A stretch of DNA of 64,000 nucleotides from Apium graveolens (taxonomy: Eukaryota; Streptophyta; Magnoliopsida; Apiales; Apiaceae), in the NCBI RefSeq assembly GCF_009905375.1, contig NC_133649.1:224399275-224463274 (forward strand), read 5' to 3'. Below, one piece after another: positions 44,752 through 63,613 of the stretch. The stretch's first letter is position 1; every line of letters begins with the position of its first letter. The notes under the pieces were generated by a model that did not search any database, was not told the origin of the DNA, and worked only from the letters and a program-made list of their open reading frames with translations. Position numbers and translations under genes: made by a program.

Positions 44752-45924
44752 ATGGCACCCAAGAGATCCAGGACTATTGATAGCAACAATACTGTTCCTA
44801 CTGCTGATTCTTTGAGGGGTACTGCTGCGAGACCTCGTTTGTTTGATAGGACTGCTGAGGAGGAGTATACTAGGCTTCTGGATAAGCCGATTTTGATGGA
44901 GAGGGGATTTTTACCATCGGGGAGGGATGGTGAGTTGTTGCCGATGAATGCTGAAAAGGGTTGGATTTCTTTTTGTGAATCGCCGGAGGCGGTTCCAATG
45001 AGCGTGGTTCGCGAGTTTTATGCGAACGCAAAGGCTGAAAAGAATGGGTTTACTGTTGTTCGTGTGCTTATGGTGGATTATCATCCTGAGGCGATTCGCC
45101 GTGTGATTGGGCAATGACAGATGAAGTCCACGGAGGAGAATTGGAATGAGAAGCCCTCCGAGGAGTTTGATTTGGATTTGATTTGTGCTACTCTCTTTCA
45201 ACCGGACACGGTTTGGAAGTTCAAGACTGGGACTAATGAGTATCGTTCTTTTCCGACGATTGCGATGAACAGGTTTGCCCGTGCATGGAATGCCTTTATT
45301 TGTGCTAATATTCTGCCTACTTCACATGCACATGAGGTTACAGTTGAGCGAGCAAGGTTGTTATGGGGTATTTTGAATGAGGAGTATTATGTGGACCTTG
45401 GTGAGTTCATCTACCAAGGAATTCTGAAGTTTTTTAGGGGAGCGAAACACATGAACATCCTTTATGCATCTACTGTCACGAAGCTATGCCGAGTAGTGGG
45501 AGTTCATTGGCCTTCTCACGAGCAGTTGCAGATGCCAGCCGCTCCTATTGATTCAGGGACTCTGAATGCGATGCAGGAGTGGACGGGGGGAGAGCCCGAG
45601 GAGCATGGGTTGGGTTATCATCTTCCAGGAGGACGTCCAGCAGTTGGTGCTACCATGGCTAGGCCGGGGCGTGATTAGGCAGGCTCTTCTAGAGCTCAGG
45701 AGGGTGCTGGGATGGCTGATGCCCAGTATAGGAGGCTATCAAGGAGGATGAACGCTATGTACGAGACACATAGTAGGTTTGCTCAGGAGCTCACCCTTGC
45801 ACTTGGGACTGCTTTTAGAGGCCTTGGAGCTGACATCCAGTGGCCCATTTTTGGTGAGGACTCTGCTTATCCGCCTCCTGATACTCCACCCTCAGAGGGT
45901 GATGATGATGATTTCTCCGAGTAG
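44752..45924 (+). pseudogene. Additional Athila ORF downstream of integrase
   Basis: A single frame from ATG at 44752 to TAG at 45922-45924, broken only by TGA at 45115 and TAG at 45676, both explicable by C-to-T. The translation has SMSVVREFYANAKAEKNGFT-like wording (PMSVVREFYANAKAEKNGF), then FARAWNAFICANILPTSHAH, RARLLWGILNEEYYVDLGEF and an acidic end (PPSEGDDDDFSE). I recognise it as the putative plant transposon protein type found in many Athila relatives. I see no signal peptide and no hydrophobic membrane segment, so I do not call it an envelope gene. Its function is unknown. Confidence 0.8.
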
Positions 45925-47110
45925 GTATACACTGAGTTCCTTTCTACTACCTTCACTGGGGATAATGAAGATTTTAAGTTTGGGGGTGGTACTTAAGGAA
46001 TATTTTTGTGTGTGCGTCATATAGTTGCATATTCATGATAGTTTAGTTCATATAATTGCATATTTTTTCCATATAGTTTTTTTTATTTTATTTTATAGCT
46101 TTATTTATCATGTCATTTAGCTCATGCATTTACCATGATCCCTTTTGCGTTGCTTTACCAATTGATTTGTGATATTGATGCGAGTGTGGTGATAGCGTTA
46201 GAGTGATGTTGAGTCTTGTAGGATGACATGCATGCTAGAAACACTTGTAATTTCACTAAGTCTTAGAGTATGCTTAAGGACTAGATTGTTGTCATGGTTT
46301 GATGGTTTTTGAGGTTAATCTATTGATTATGCTTAGAATTTATAATAGGTTCTTAATGATAAAAGGCATGAAGAGAAAACATTGGAGTACAAATTGTAAT
46401 TCATTGCTAATTGTGGCTAGGCGTCAAATGGCTAGTAGCCGGCTCGTATTTTTATGCGAGTAGTCTAGGGTTGAGCAAGATGGAGGCGAAACGTACTTGC
46501 TCAGAAATTTGAAAAAAAAATAATAAAAAAAGAAAGAAAAAATAAAAAAATGTAAATAGTTAATGCATAATTGATCACGAGTGGGATCTTTGGTATTCGA
46601 GTTATTAAGTTCTTAGGGGACTTTGTGCCTAGTGACCTAAGGCTTTTATAGTCTGGGATCCGCTAACCTAACGCTCGCTAAATGGATGCCATTGTATAAG
46701 TCTTTTGTGGACCTCACTCACTGCACGGTCAAATAAACATTGTTGTTGTGTTGAATTAAAAGCATGATTCCGTAATAAACTCCAGTAATCTTGAAGTGTT
46801 TAAGTCATTTTGTGCCTAGAATTTATTCTTTGTATAATCATGTGATTGCCTTGAAGATAGTCGAGTTATGATAATTGATCCAGTTTCGAAGCATATCTGT
46901 TAAGCATCCGCACACACCACGTTTCTGGTTGTATGTTAGGTTTGCATGATTTGATTGATCTTTATTCGCCTAATTGTATTTGTTGAGATGTCATAAGTTG
47001 GTCGGTTTGGTCGTAGTGAGGGGGATCGCTGCATTTCATGTAGATTGCATTCATGCATGTTTTTGTTTTGTTTTTGAGTCTGTGACGCTTGAGGACAAGT
47101 ATCGATTTAA
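45925..47110. other. Athila 3' non-coding region
   Basis: No coding sequence. It contains an A-rich stretch near 46510-46550 and GT-rich islands. Near the end GTTTGGGGGTG precedes the 3' LTR and is also echoed at about 45978-45988 (TTTGGGGGTGG). Confidence 0.6.
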
Positions 47111-47121
47111 GTTTGGGGGTG
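47111..47121 (+). other. Polypurine tract of the Athila element
   Basis: GTTTGGGGGTG abuts the TG of the 3' LTR at 47122. A G-rich tract at this exact place is the plus-strand priming site. Confidence 0.6.
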
Positions 47122-48571
47122 TGATAAGTGGCATTTTATACCACTTAGAACGTCTTATAATGGCTTGAATTGATGTCTTGAAATCAAGTATTTTGTGTAT
47201 TTGATGCGTTTTTCTAGTGTTTGTATATTTCAGGACATTACTTGCATTTGTAGGGAGATTTCATCAAGAATAAGCCTTAGTATGTGCTTGGCATTGCAAG
47301 TGGGAAGTTAGGAGCAGAATGCAGCAAAGAACGGGAGCAAAATAATTAAATTTTCCAGAAAGGTGTTGGGCGCCCGCTCAGCCTGGCTGTGCGGCCGCTC
47401 AGGAAGCTGGGCGCCCGCTCAGGATTGCTGGGCGGCCGCTCAGGGGCGCGAATTAAAAACCTGTTTTTTTAGAGTTCTTGTTCTGCTGGACTTCTGACTT
47501 CTTAGATGGTTGGGTTTTGTGGGGCTTCTATATAAGTAGTTTTCAGAGACGTTTCACGTGTGTTGAATCGTGGTATTAATCGAGGAGCAAGGAGATAAGG
47601 AAGAAGTCCGTTTTAGCACATCGCAACGAAGAGGAAGCATAGTTTCTTGTGATTCTTTTATTCGTTGTATCAGTGGATGCTAGTTTTATTTTCTTTGAAC
47701 CTATTAACTCTTATGACGTACTCTGGTTTAATATAAGTAGTTTTATTAATTATTCTCGTGTGTTATTATCATATTTTCATATGAAGCCATGGTGACGATG
47801 AGTTCAATCATGGGCTAATCATGATCATGGGGTCGTAACGGATTTGCTATGGAATTCTTTAGTTAGTTGTTTAATACCTTAGTGTGTGATGATTGTATGA
47901 TATCTAGTATTGGTTGTGCTTATCCGTCTTATGTGCGTCGCGAACATATAAGATAGGGTGTTAATCTCTTGTGAAGCGACGGTGGATCTTGAGATTTAGA
48001 ACTTGCCATGCTAACATAGGTTCATGTATGAGTATGCATGATTAGTGGGTAACTCTAACCGTTTTACTTGCCCTGTGTAATCATAAGGAATAACTTGTGC
48101 TTAAATCGTTATGTCGTCAAATTCTGTAGACATATAGGGTCTCAACATAATTGATGACTATTCAACTTCTATCTTAATTGTGAATGTTTGGTAGAATGGT
48201 ATTGGTACAACGAAAGTTGGCTTTTATCAGTTTAGTGTTGTTCGATTAATATCATCACCGTTACATGCTAAGGGTAATAGCAATAACTATTGAAGGAAGT
48301 TGTAATGAAGTTATGATCTCATGTGTGTTTAATATTGTTAATTCAAGTGTCAATTTAGTGTTTAATTCTTGTAGTTAATTATAGTTAATAATTAGTTAAT
48401 CAATTCTATGTGTTATTATCTTAACATTGAGAAGTAATCATACATTGGTGAGTGAGTGTTAATTGAACATAATTAGTCTGAGTCTATGTGGGAACGAACT
48501 AGAAAGTATTATATATTACTTGCGAATGCGTATACTTGCGTGTATTATTAGCGCGTGTTTTCGCCCTAACA
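47122..48571 (+). repeat. 3' LTR of the Athila element (1450 bp)
   Basis: Homologous along its full length to 37318-38765, ending TTCGCCCTAACA. It has the GC-rich array at 47366-47450 and TATATAAG at 47528-47535. The following five bases GCCGC are the target duplication. Confidence 0.95.
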
Positions 48572-48576
48572 GCCGC

Positions 48577-49621
48577 GATGGATATTTGGATGGAAACCGA
48601 CGCATCAACTATCGTGATTATAGAGACACCCATGTGTATAACCGAAAAGGAAGATACAATCGCATGGGATAATAGTCGAAGGGACATTCAGACAGATAAT
48701 CGTAAGATTACTCAAGGCCGTGACCGAGGGTAAGGAGAGACTCGGGATGGTGATCAAGGGCGAAAGCAAGAGATACCCGTAGTATCGGGAGGAGCGCGGA
48801 TAGACGTTCAAAATATTAATCAGCAACCAGTACCTCCGGGTGGGAACCAAGTAGCACCGCCTCCGCCTCAGCCTCAGACTCCACGACCTAATGGGCAAAC
48901 AATCCCTGGAGTTGGGACTTTTAATGTGGATGCCTTGAAAAGACTACTTAGTCATTTGAACGGAGGGAGGGTAACAACGATAATCGAGATTCCTTCGCCA
49001 TTCTCTGCAGCAGTTAGAGAAGTTCAGTTACCGGCTGAGTATCGTAACACGACTAATGACTTACGATTTCATGGAAGTTCGGATCCAATCGAGTTTCTGG
49101 GACGTTTTAATATAGAGATGGATGTTTATCAGGTTTCGGACTTGGTCAGATGTAAACTCTTGGTTGCAACCTTTAGAGAAAGTGCTCAATAGTGGTTCCA
49201 AAAGCTTGAACCTGGAGTAATCACTTTTTAGGATCAAATGAAATCTTTATTTTTGACGAAATTCCAAGCGACAGTGAGGTATGCTCCATCAATCACGACC
49301 TTGGCTAATGTCAAATATCGGGAGAATGAGAGTCTGACATCCTACTTTAAAAGGTTCAACGCTGAATATACTAGCGCGAGGGATGCCTCAGACGAAACTC
49401 TAAAAAAATTCTTAATTGTTGGATTTAGAGTCAGTTCAGAAATCTGGAAGTATTTTCCGTGGAAGGATTCGATTACTATGACAGATGTTTTGGCCCAAAC
49501 GAAATTTTTTACAATCGTGAAAATTTTTTTGGCCGAAGTTCGCCCCATCTCCCAAGTAAACCATAAGAGTAAAATAAGGAAAATGAATACATCCCCAAGT
49601 CCTAGATATCGAAGGGATAAT
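48577..49621 (+). pseudogene. Tat-type gag, right part, truncated
   Basis: It continues the gag interrupted by Athila. After an Arg/Asn-rich N-terminal region and a Pro-rich stretch (PPPPQPQTPRP) it reads PFSAAVREVQLPAEYRNTTN, GSSDPIEFLGRFNIEMDVYQ, LVATFRESAQ. After one stop (49190-49192) it continues LFLTKFQATVRYAPSITTLANVK, LTSYFKRFNAEYTSARDAS and ETLKKFLIVGFRV. These are typical Tat/Retand gag core blocks. A further stop (49229-49231) precedes the MKSLFLTKF part. Sequence identity ends at 49621; no protease or pol follows, so the copy is 3'-truncated. Confidence 0.8.
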
Positions 49622-49625
49622 TGAT

Positions 49626-49744
49626 TGTATCAAGGAAATATAGAAAGGTAAAGCTAACAAGAAGCAGAATATGAGAATTGTAGAGAGAAGATTAGATGAG
49701 AACAAAAACACAAATTTGTATATTTTTCTGAATCAATTATCATG
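49626..49744 (-). repeat. Imperfect repeat, possible LTR-end fragment (right copy)
   Basis: Partner of 35949-36070 in the same orientation, abutting the truncated Tat gag. See the left copy for shared blocks. Confidence 0.5.
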
Positions 49745-50584
49745 TTACAAGTTTATAATTTTATACAGCTAGTAATTTGACAGCTAATCACACTTTGATT
49801 TTACACGGTCCTTCTTCCACATTCTTATTCATTGCATCTTGACGTACTTCTGATCGAAAGACTTGATCAATTCATCCATTGTAGTCGTTTTCCTAGTCTT
49901 ATAAGCCGGTTTTTAATTTAAGAATTTTATTAAACACCTTGTATGCACTGCTCGTTTCATGTTTATTAATGGTATCTTGTAATATTACTTACCCCAATAA
50001 CCGATTATCACATGAAAAAAATGCCATGATACCATTATTAACGTGAAGAATCTATACGTTAAATTTTCAACAATCATTTTAAATTTTGAATTTAAAATGA
50101 AATCAATATTTACAAACCGCTCCTCTTATAAAGATCAAAATTATTAATTTTTTGAGACTAATTTTCTTTTTTCATTCTTCTTTGTGATCCTAGGTGTGCT
50201 ATCAATAACTGTACCCACAAGAAACGAGACGTAAAAAAATAAGTGTTCGATAGTTGTTCAATCTTCATATTTTTGCACAACATATGTTTTCTTTTCAGAT
50301 ATTAAAATTGATATTAAAATTTCATTAAAATTATCTAACATCCGGGAAAACTTGTGTACATTTGGATTATATGATAATTTTTCTGGGAAGAGAGAAACTT
50401 TTTTTTTCTGATATTTTATTTCCATAGAAGTTATCTATGAAAAAATTACTCATGACAAAAACACTAATTTAACAAGTTCTGTAATATGTCCAAATTGTCG
50501 TTCTTGCCATGTCTGTTCTTGTCACGTCTCGCATACATTTTTGTTGACTGGCTAGTTGGCTACATGTGAATAGCTACAATTAAT
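49745..50584. other. Flank between retroelement remnants and the PARG1-like gene
   Basis: AT-rich sequence with no recognisable gene; it includes the 3' flank of the PARG1-like gene. Confidence 0.4.
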
Positions 50585-59088
<8,504 letters not shown>

Positions 59089-59549
59089 TTTCTATACTTA
59101 CTCTGTTTCTTCTTCAAGTAACTGGAGTTTGTTTCAAATACGACTAAAACTGAAACTGATTCAAGTAACTGGGTTATCGGAGAGGTTCATCGGCAAGGAT
59201 AAAAATTGATTTATTAATATATTATATTACTCAATTTGTTTTTAAGACTTCTTTTAATGGGAAAAATTAAGATAGTTTTTTATTTAGCCCCGGGATACGA
59301 ACTACACAGACGAGAATATTTTTTTTGTCCTAATTTTTTTTTTCAATTTTAAACGATAAAGAAAGTTCATACAAATTTATGAGCAAGCGATCAGTATCGC
59401 AATGCCTCATTAAATAGCAAATATTATAATATAAAAAACAAATTCATCGGAACATGCACAATATTTTTATTCATGATCTTTAACATTATCCTAACAAACT
59501 CAACATCATTTCAAATGTATCAAAAGCAAAATGCATGAACATGTGTTAA
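59089..59549. other. PARG1-like leader and promoter side
   Basis: Upstream of the PARG1-like start there is a pyrimidine-rich leader, then AT-rich DNA reaching the truncated end of the Tat2 element. No gene seen. Confidence 0.5.
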
Positions 59550-59969
59550 ACCTCAATGAACTTCTCCACTTCTTACTTGATGGCTTCCTGCGGGCAAAAC
59601 CCTTTTCTTCTGTTTCACGATTTTTCGATTTGGATCCACGTTCAACTTATGGGTGATCAACTCTGGGTCTATGCTGAGAAAATCTACTACCGACCACGCA
59701 AATACATCATTATTCTCTTGCAAGAATTTTACTAGCTTCCCTCTAAGGGGTTCATCTAATGATACTCCAATGACCTTTTCAGGGTCTTCGGTAGCCAAAG
59801 GAATAGGGATCAAATCTTCCGTTGGCTTTCCTCGTTTCTCATCATTCTCACGGATATCCAGGTCTTCAATAGGTAAGACCTGCCCCCTACTCCATCTGCC
59901 CTTAGCGAGGCTACATAACATCTTCTGGCCATCTTCCGGTCTAACCTTTCTTCTCCTATTCCGTTCCAA
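59550..59969 (-). pseudogene. Start of Tat2 reverse transcriptase, truncated
   Basis: The frame 59969-59553 includes GVSLDEPLRGKLVKFLQENN, DVFAWSVVDFLSIDPELITH, KLNVDPNRKIVKQKKR, the usual segment preceding the RT palm in Tat elements. A frameshift near 59590 leads to CPQEAIK-type wording (normally APERxxAIxEEV), and the similarity stops at about 59550, long before the catalytic YVDD. The truncation therefore removed the whole catalytic region. Confidence 0.8.
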
Positions 59970-60229
59970 GTTGGAAACTTGATCACGAAATGGTAGGATG
60001 AGGGGACTGTCTTGAAGGCATGTATTCCTGTTCTTCCCATGATTGCATTGTAAGTCGATCCAACCTTTACCACTACAAAGTTCAACATGTGTGTTGCTTG
60101 CCTTGGTTCCTGACCCATAGTCAAAGGTAGCTTAATTATTTCTTTCACGGGGCACTTGACTCCAGCAAAACCATATATCGGCATATCAATTGAGGTTAAT
60201 TGAGAATCATTGTAACCTATCCTTATGAA
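59970..60229 (-). pseudogene. Tat2 protease, part downstream of the solo LTR
   Basis: The frame ending at 59810 reads FIRIGYNDSQLTSIDMPIYG, FAGVKCPVKEIIKLPLTMG, LNFVVVKVGSTYNAIMGRTG, the normal downstream half of a Tat protease. It joins FLYDT on the other side of the solo LTR in frame when one copy of the 5-bp duplication is removed. After 60000 it continues into the linker to RT. Confidence 0.8.
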
Positions 60230-60234
60230 GGTAT
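60230..60234. other. Target-site duplication GGTAT, left copy
   Basis: GGTAT immediately left of the solo LTR; identical GGTAT at 61797-61801 immediately right. Confidence 0.93.
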
Positions 60235-61796
60235 TGAAGGGTTCCGAGCACATAAACGCAACTGAAATATTAATTAAAACGTGAAAAATCAGAGTTTTCG
60301 AAACCCACCGCAGGATACATGCGAAAAACAGATATTTAATTCGTATATCAGATTGTTTACCTTAAGAAGCTTTATAATTATGGTTGTCAAAAGGAGATCC
60401 TAACTTTAACCGAACACCACATATCCCGCCTTAACGATCTACGCCGTAGAGGTATCCACACGAAAGCTGGTATGGAGGAGGTGTGTACTAGCACAAAAAA
60501 TGGACCTGTTTTCCCCTCTCTCACTCTCTCACCTTTAGCTGCTAGGGTTTTATGTTTTTATCAAATAAAAACGTAACCCTAATTTTAGCCTTAAGGATGT
60601 TTATATCAAGAGGCCAAAAACAGTCCTAACCCTAATCCAAGTTAGAGTTTATTAAAATCTGAAATTTTATTTATTTAATAATTAAATTTTACTCAATTAC
60701 TAAATAACAACTGAATTTCGAATTTAATAACATACAAATTTGAAATTCATTTATCCCATTAATTAAGTCCAACTTTATTAATAATAAATAATTCAAATTT
60801 CCTTTTTAATTTAAATCCGAATTTGAATTAAATATTCCTCCATGCTTTCTTTGTGCGACCCTATAGGTTATTATTACGTTGTCAATAATTTAAATATCTC
60901 ATATTTAAATTATAAATAATGAGTGGCATCTAGTAATACATCATTGCTGCCCAAGTAAAAATAATTAAATCGGTGATCGATTAAACATTTCGTGAATATT
61001 GTACAATGTAATATAATCCCTTTAATCAAATATTATAGAATAAACTAGAGGCATGTAATGTGTCATCCCCATCATAGTTTAATCAAAGTTTCCTTGATCA
61101 ATGAGTAGACTATCATATCAAATCAACATTTGAGCGCGACCAAGTATTTCATAGTGTAGCTCACACAAGAGGCCAATAATATCACTCCTAAAATAGGAGG
61201 GTTAAATCACATCTAGATCATTTATATTTCTCATACAATTCATAATATACCCAATATCCACTTTTATCATTACCCGGTCAAGGATAACTTTTAATGAAAT
61301 CAATGTATATTAATTCTCGTATAGAAATACAACGACTTCAGGTCTAAGGACCATTACATCATTATCGCTGTGAGAATTACTTATGACACAACAGACATGT
61401 AGAATCTCACATTGGGTCTGTCCAGCACCATGTACATATACATATGTCTGTGTTTTTTAATTTAGTATCACTATACCTATGATCAATGAGGTATGATCAT
61501 CAGTCAACAAACACACTAGTCTTAATGCATTATTATTGTCCCTTAATAATAATACTCGATTAGGGACCTTTAGGAATATTGATGCTATATTCATAATCTC
61601 ATTTCTAAGTCACGTACTTAGAGATATAGAATTGCATATCATATTCCAAGAATATTTATTAATCTAAAATTTATATCGCAGTAAATTAAGAATTAATAAA
61701 CTATAAAGGGAATAATCGATAGAACATAAATATTAATAATCCTAATGTCTTAAACTAAAACATCATAGTGTTGTCTCTAGGGCACAAACACTAACA
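60235..61796 (-). mobile_element. Solo LTR (1562 bp) with perfect 5-bp target duplication
   Basis: The plus strand begins TGAAGGGTTCCGAGC and ends ACACTAACA; the ends are TG...CA. It contains no gag or pol. The orientation is uncertain because both ends fit; I prefer the minus strand, where TGTTAGTGTTTGTGCCC would be the start. The ends look like a Ty1/copia LTR, but the lineage is not certain. The flanking GGTAT duplication and in-frame continuity of the host protease show that it arose by insertion and LTR-LTR recombination. Confidence 0.88.
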
Positions 61797-61988
61797 GGTA
61801 TCATAGAGGAAGATGTCCACCAATGCTCCATCATCTACAAGGACTCTTTTCACCGCACTGTTTCCTATTATGGGTGTTATGACTAGCGGATCATCATGGA
61901 GAAACTTGACCCCTTCCAAGTCGAAATTATCAAATACCATAGTCACTTCTGTCCTGGCCCTTTTCGGAGCTTCCCCCACTATGTGCAT
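61791..61988 (-). pseudogene. Tat2 protease, part upstream of the solo LTR
   Basis: The frame reads DLEGVKFLHDDPLVITPIIG, SAVKRVLVDDGALVDIFLYD. VDDGA occupies the place of the retropepsin active site (normally D-G/T-G-S/A). The first residues of the solo LTR end the frame with a stop. Confidence 0.8.
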
Positions 61989-63584
61989 GACTTCTCGAGC
62001 ATAAGTTTCCTTGAGTTCTTAGACAATCCAACATCAGTTGGTCCTTGTGGAATCTAGAATATTTGATTTTATCTAGATTTGCAGGATCAGCCTTCAGGAA
62101 TTTAAGCAAACGAACATCCCTATCTTTCTTGATTTCCATCAAGATCTGGATTCTAGGAACATTCATCCTAGCATATTTGGTAAACTTTTGTCCAGACCCT
62201 CCCTTCTTCAGAGTGTCGACATTTTTCTTAACTCTAGGATACTCATCATTGGCATTGTATTCTATATCAGTCTTCCGCTTCTTGCCACCAGCGGGCTCGT
62301 TATTCACCACCGTCTTCTTCATACTTTCCTCCACCTTGATATACTTCCCGGCCCTATCTTGGAGCTGTAACATGCTTTCAGGGGGGCGCTTAGCCAAGGA
62401 CATCTTGAAGAACTCATATCTAGTTCCCTGATGCAGTGCTATCTTAGCTACCTTGTCGTGAAGATCTGGGACCTTCAAGGCTTTTTTTGTGAAACGATTT
62501 AGATAATCTCTCAAGGACTCCTTTGCTCCTTGCACAATGCTCATGAGAGATGGTGAACTTTTCTCATGTTCTCAACCACTGATAAATTGCTTAATGAAAG
62601 CTTGAATTAAATCTCTGAAGGACCCAATTGAGTTCGGAGGCAAACGACTGTACCACCTTTGAGCCATTCCTGATAAGGTTTGGGGAAAAGCTCGACATTT
62701 GATTGCATCATTCACGGGCTGCAACAACAGTGCATTAGAGAATATCCTGACATGATTAGCAGGAATCTCCAGTACCATCATATGCTTTGATAGTGGGTAT
62801 CTTGAACTTCCTTGAGATGTGGGAATTCATTATCTCTTCATTGAATGATGAATTTGGATCATCAGGATCTCCTAGGGGCATAAGATCACTTGGATCGGCC
62901 CTTGGGGTAACATCCCTTCTTGGTATTGGACCATCCAGGTCTATGATTGGAGGAAGATCTTTCCGCCTCGGAGCAAGTGGGGGTCTTGGGGTCAGGTGCG
63001 TCTCCAGGTCGCGCTTCAACCTTTAGATCTCGGCTTCATGAGCCTTGATCCTCTCCTGGACATCTTGGAGATTTGTCCCTCGAGTGCTCCTAGGGCGCTG
63101 GTTAGAATCAGGCATCGGCTCTTTACCAGCGCGCCTCCTTCTCCAAGCAACATCGTCATCCGATGATTCAGAGTCTCTATCAGTATAAGGTCCAGAGAAT
63201 TCTTGACCCTCCGGAATAGGAGCCAAGCCACGTATGTATTGGGGCGTCCGCCCTTATGCTTCACTCCGATTAGAGTGTCCACTTCCTCCAACCTCGGGGT
63301 ATAGGAGCATCCCGTAAGGGGGTTTAGTGGTCATGATCGTTGAGTACTCATATCCACAGGTCGAGAATTCACAGGTGTATGTAGCTGCTGAAATTGAGGA
63401 TTATTCCTTGAGGAGCTGGGGGATTCGTCCCTTGTGGATGAGCCTCAGTTGCTCCTACCAGAGTTCCCCCTTGGGTGGAGGCATAGGTTGAGTGTGGGGA
63501 TATCTCTATCACTGATGATATTTTTTGGGTCGTCCCAGCCGGTGTTCCTTCAGGGGCGTTGTTTCTGCTCCGTGTGTTCACCAT
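61930..63584 (-). pseudogene. gag of Tat2, frameshifted
   Basis: The start is MVNTRSRNNAPEGTPAGTT at 63584, about ten bases after the PBS. Pieces in several frames follow: acidic/Arg-rich N-terminal sequence (63226-62756), RKFKIPTIKAYDGTGD and CRAFPQTLSGMAQRWYSRLP (gag core), NSIGSFRDLIQAFIKQFISG, then in the 62544-61930 frame MSIVQGAKESLRDYLNRFTK and KVAKIALHQGTRYEFFKMSL. The blocks match Tat gag proteins. At least three frameshifts (about 63020, 62770 and 62560) break it. Confidence 0.82.
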
Positions 63585-63594
63585 GGTTGTTATT

Positions 63595-63611
63595 TCCCAC
63601 AGATGGTGCCA
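63595..63611 (-). other. Primer-binding site of Tat2
   Basis: The minus strand reads TGGCACCATCTGTGGGA, one base from the TGGCGCCATCTGTGGGA form common in Tat/Retand elements. Confidence 0.75.
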
Positions 63612-63613
63612 AA

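Larger units (their letters stand above)
37318..48571 (+). mobile_element. Athila-lineage Ty3/gypsy retrotransposon, structurally complete, coding-defective
   Basis: Complete 11,254-bp element: 5' LTR 37318-38765, PBS 38772, gag, protease, RT, RNase H and integrase (38902-44248), an additional ORF (44752-45924), a long non-coding part, polypurine tract (about 47111-47121) and 3' LTR 47122-48571, with a perfect 5-bp target duplication (GCCGC). The lineage is shown by the PBS TGGCGCTGCTGCCGGGGAC and the extra ORF after integrase. The LTRs differ by a few percent by eye. The reading frame is broken mostly by C-to-T stop codons and at least three frameshifts, so it cannot move on its own proteins. 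Confidence 0.95.

Noticed and set aside
44752..45924. Envelope gene of the Athila element
   Set aside because: No signal peptide, hydrophobic fusion or transmembrane segment can be seen; wording matches the plant transposon accessory ORF instead.
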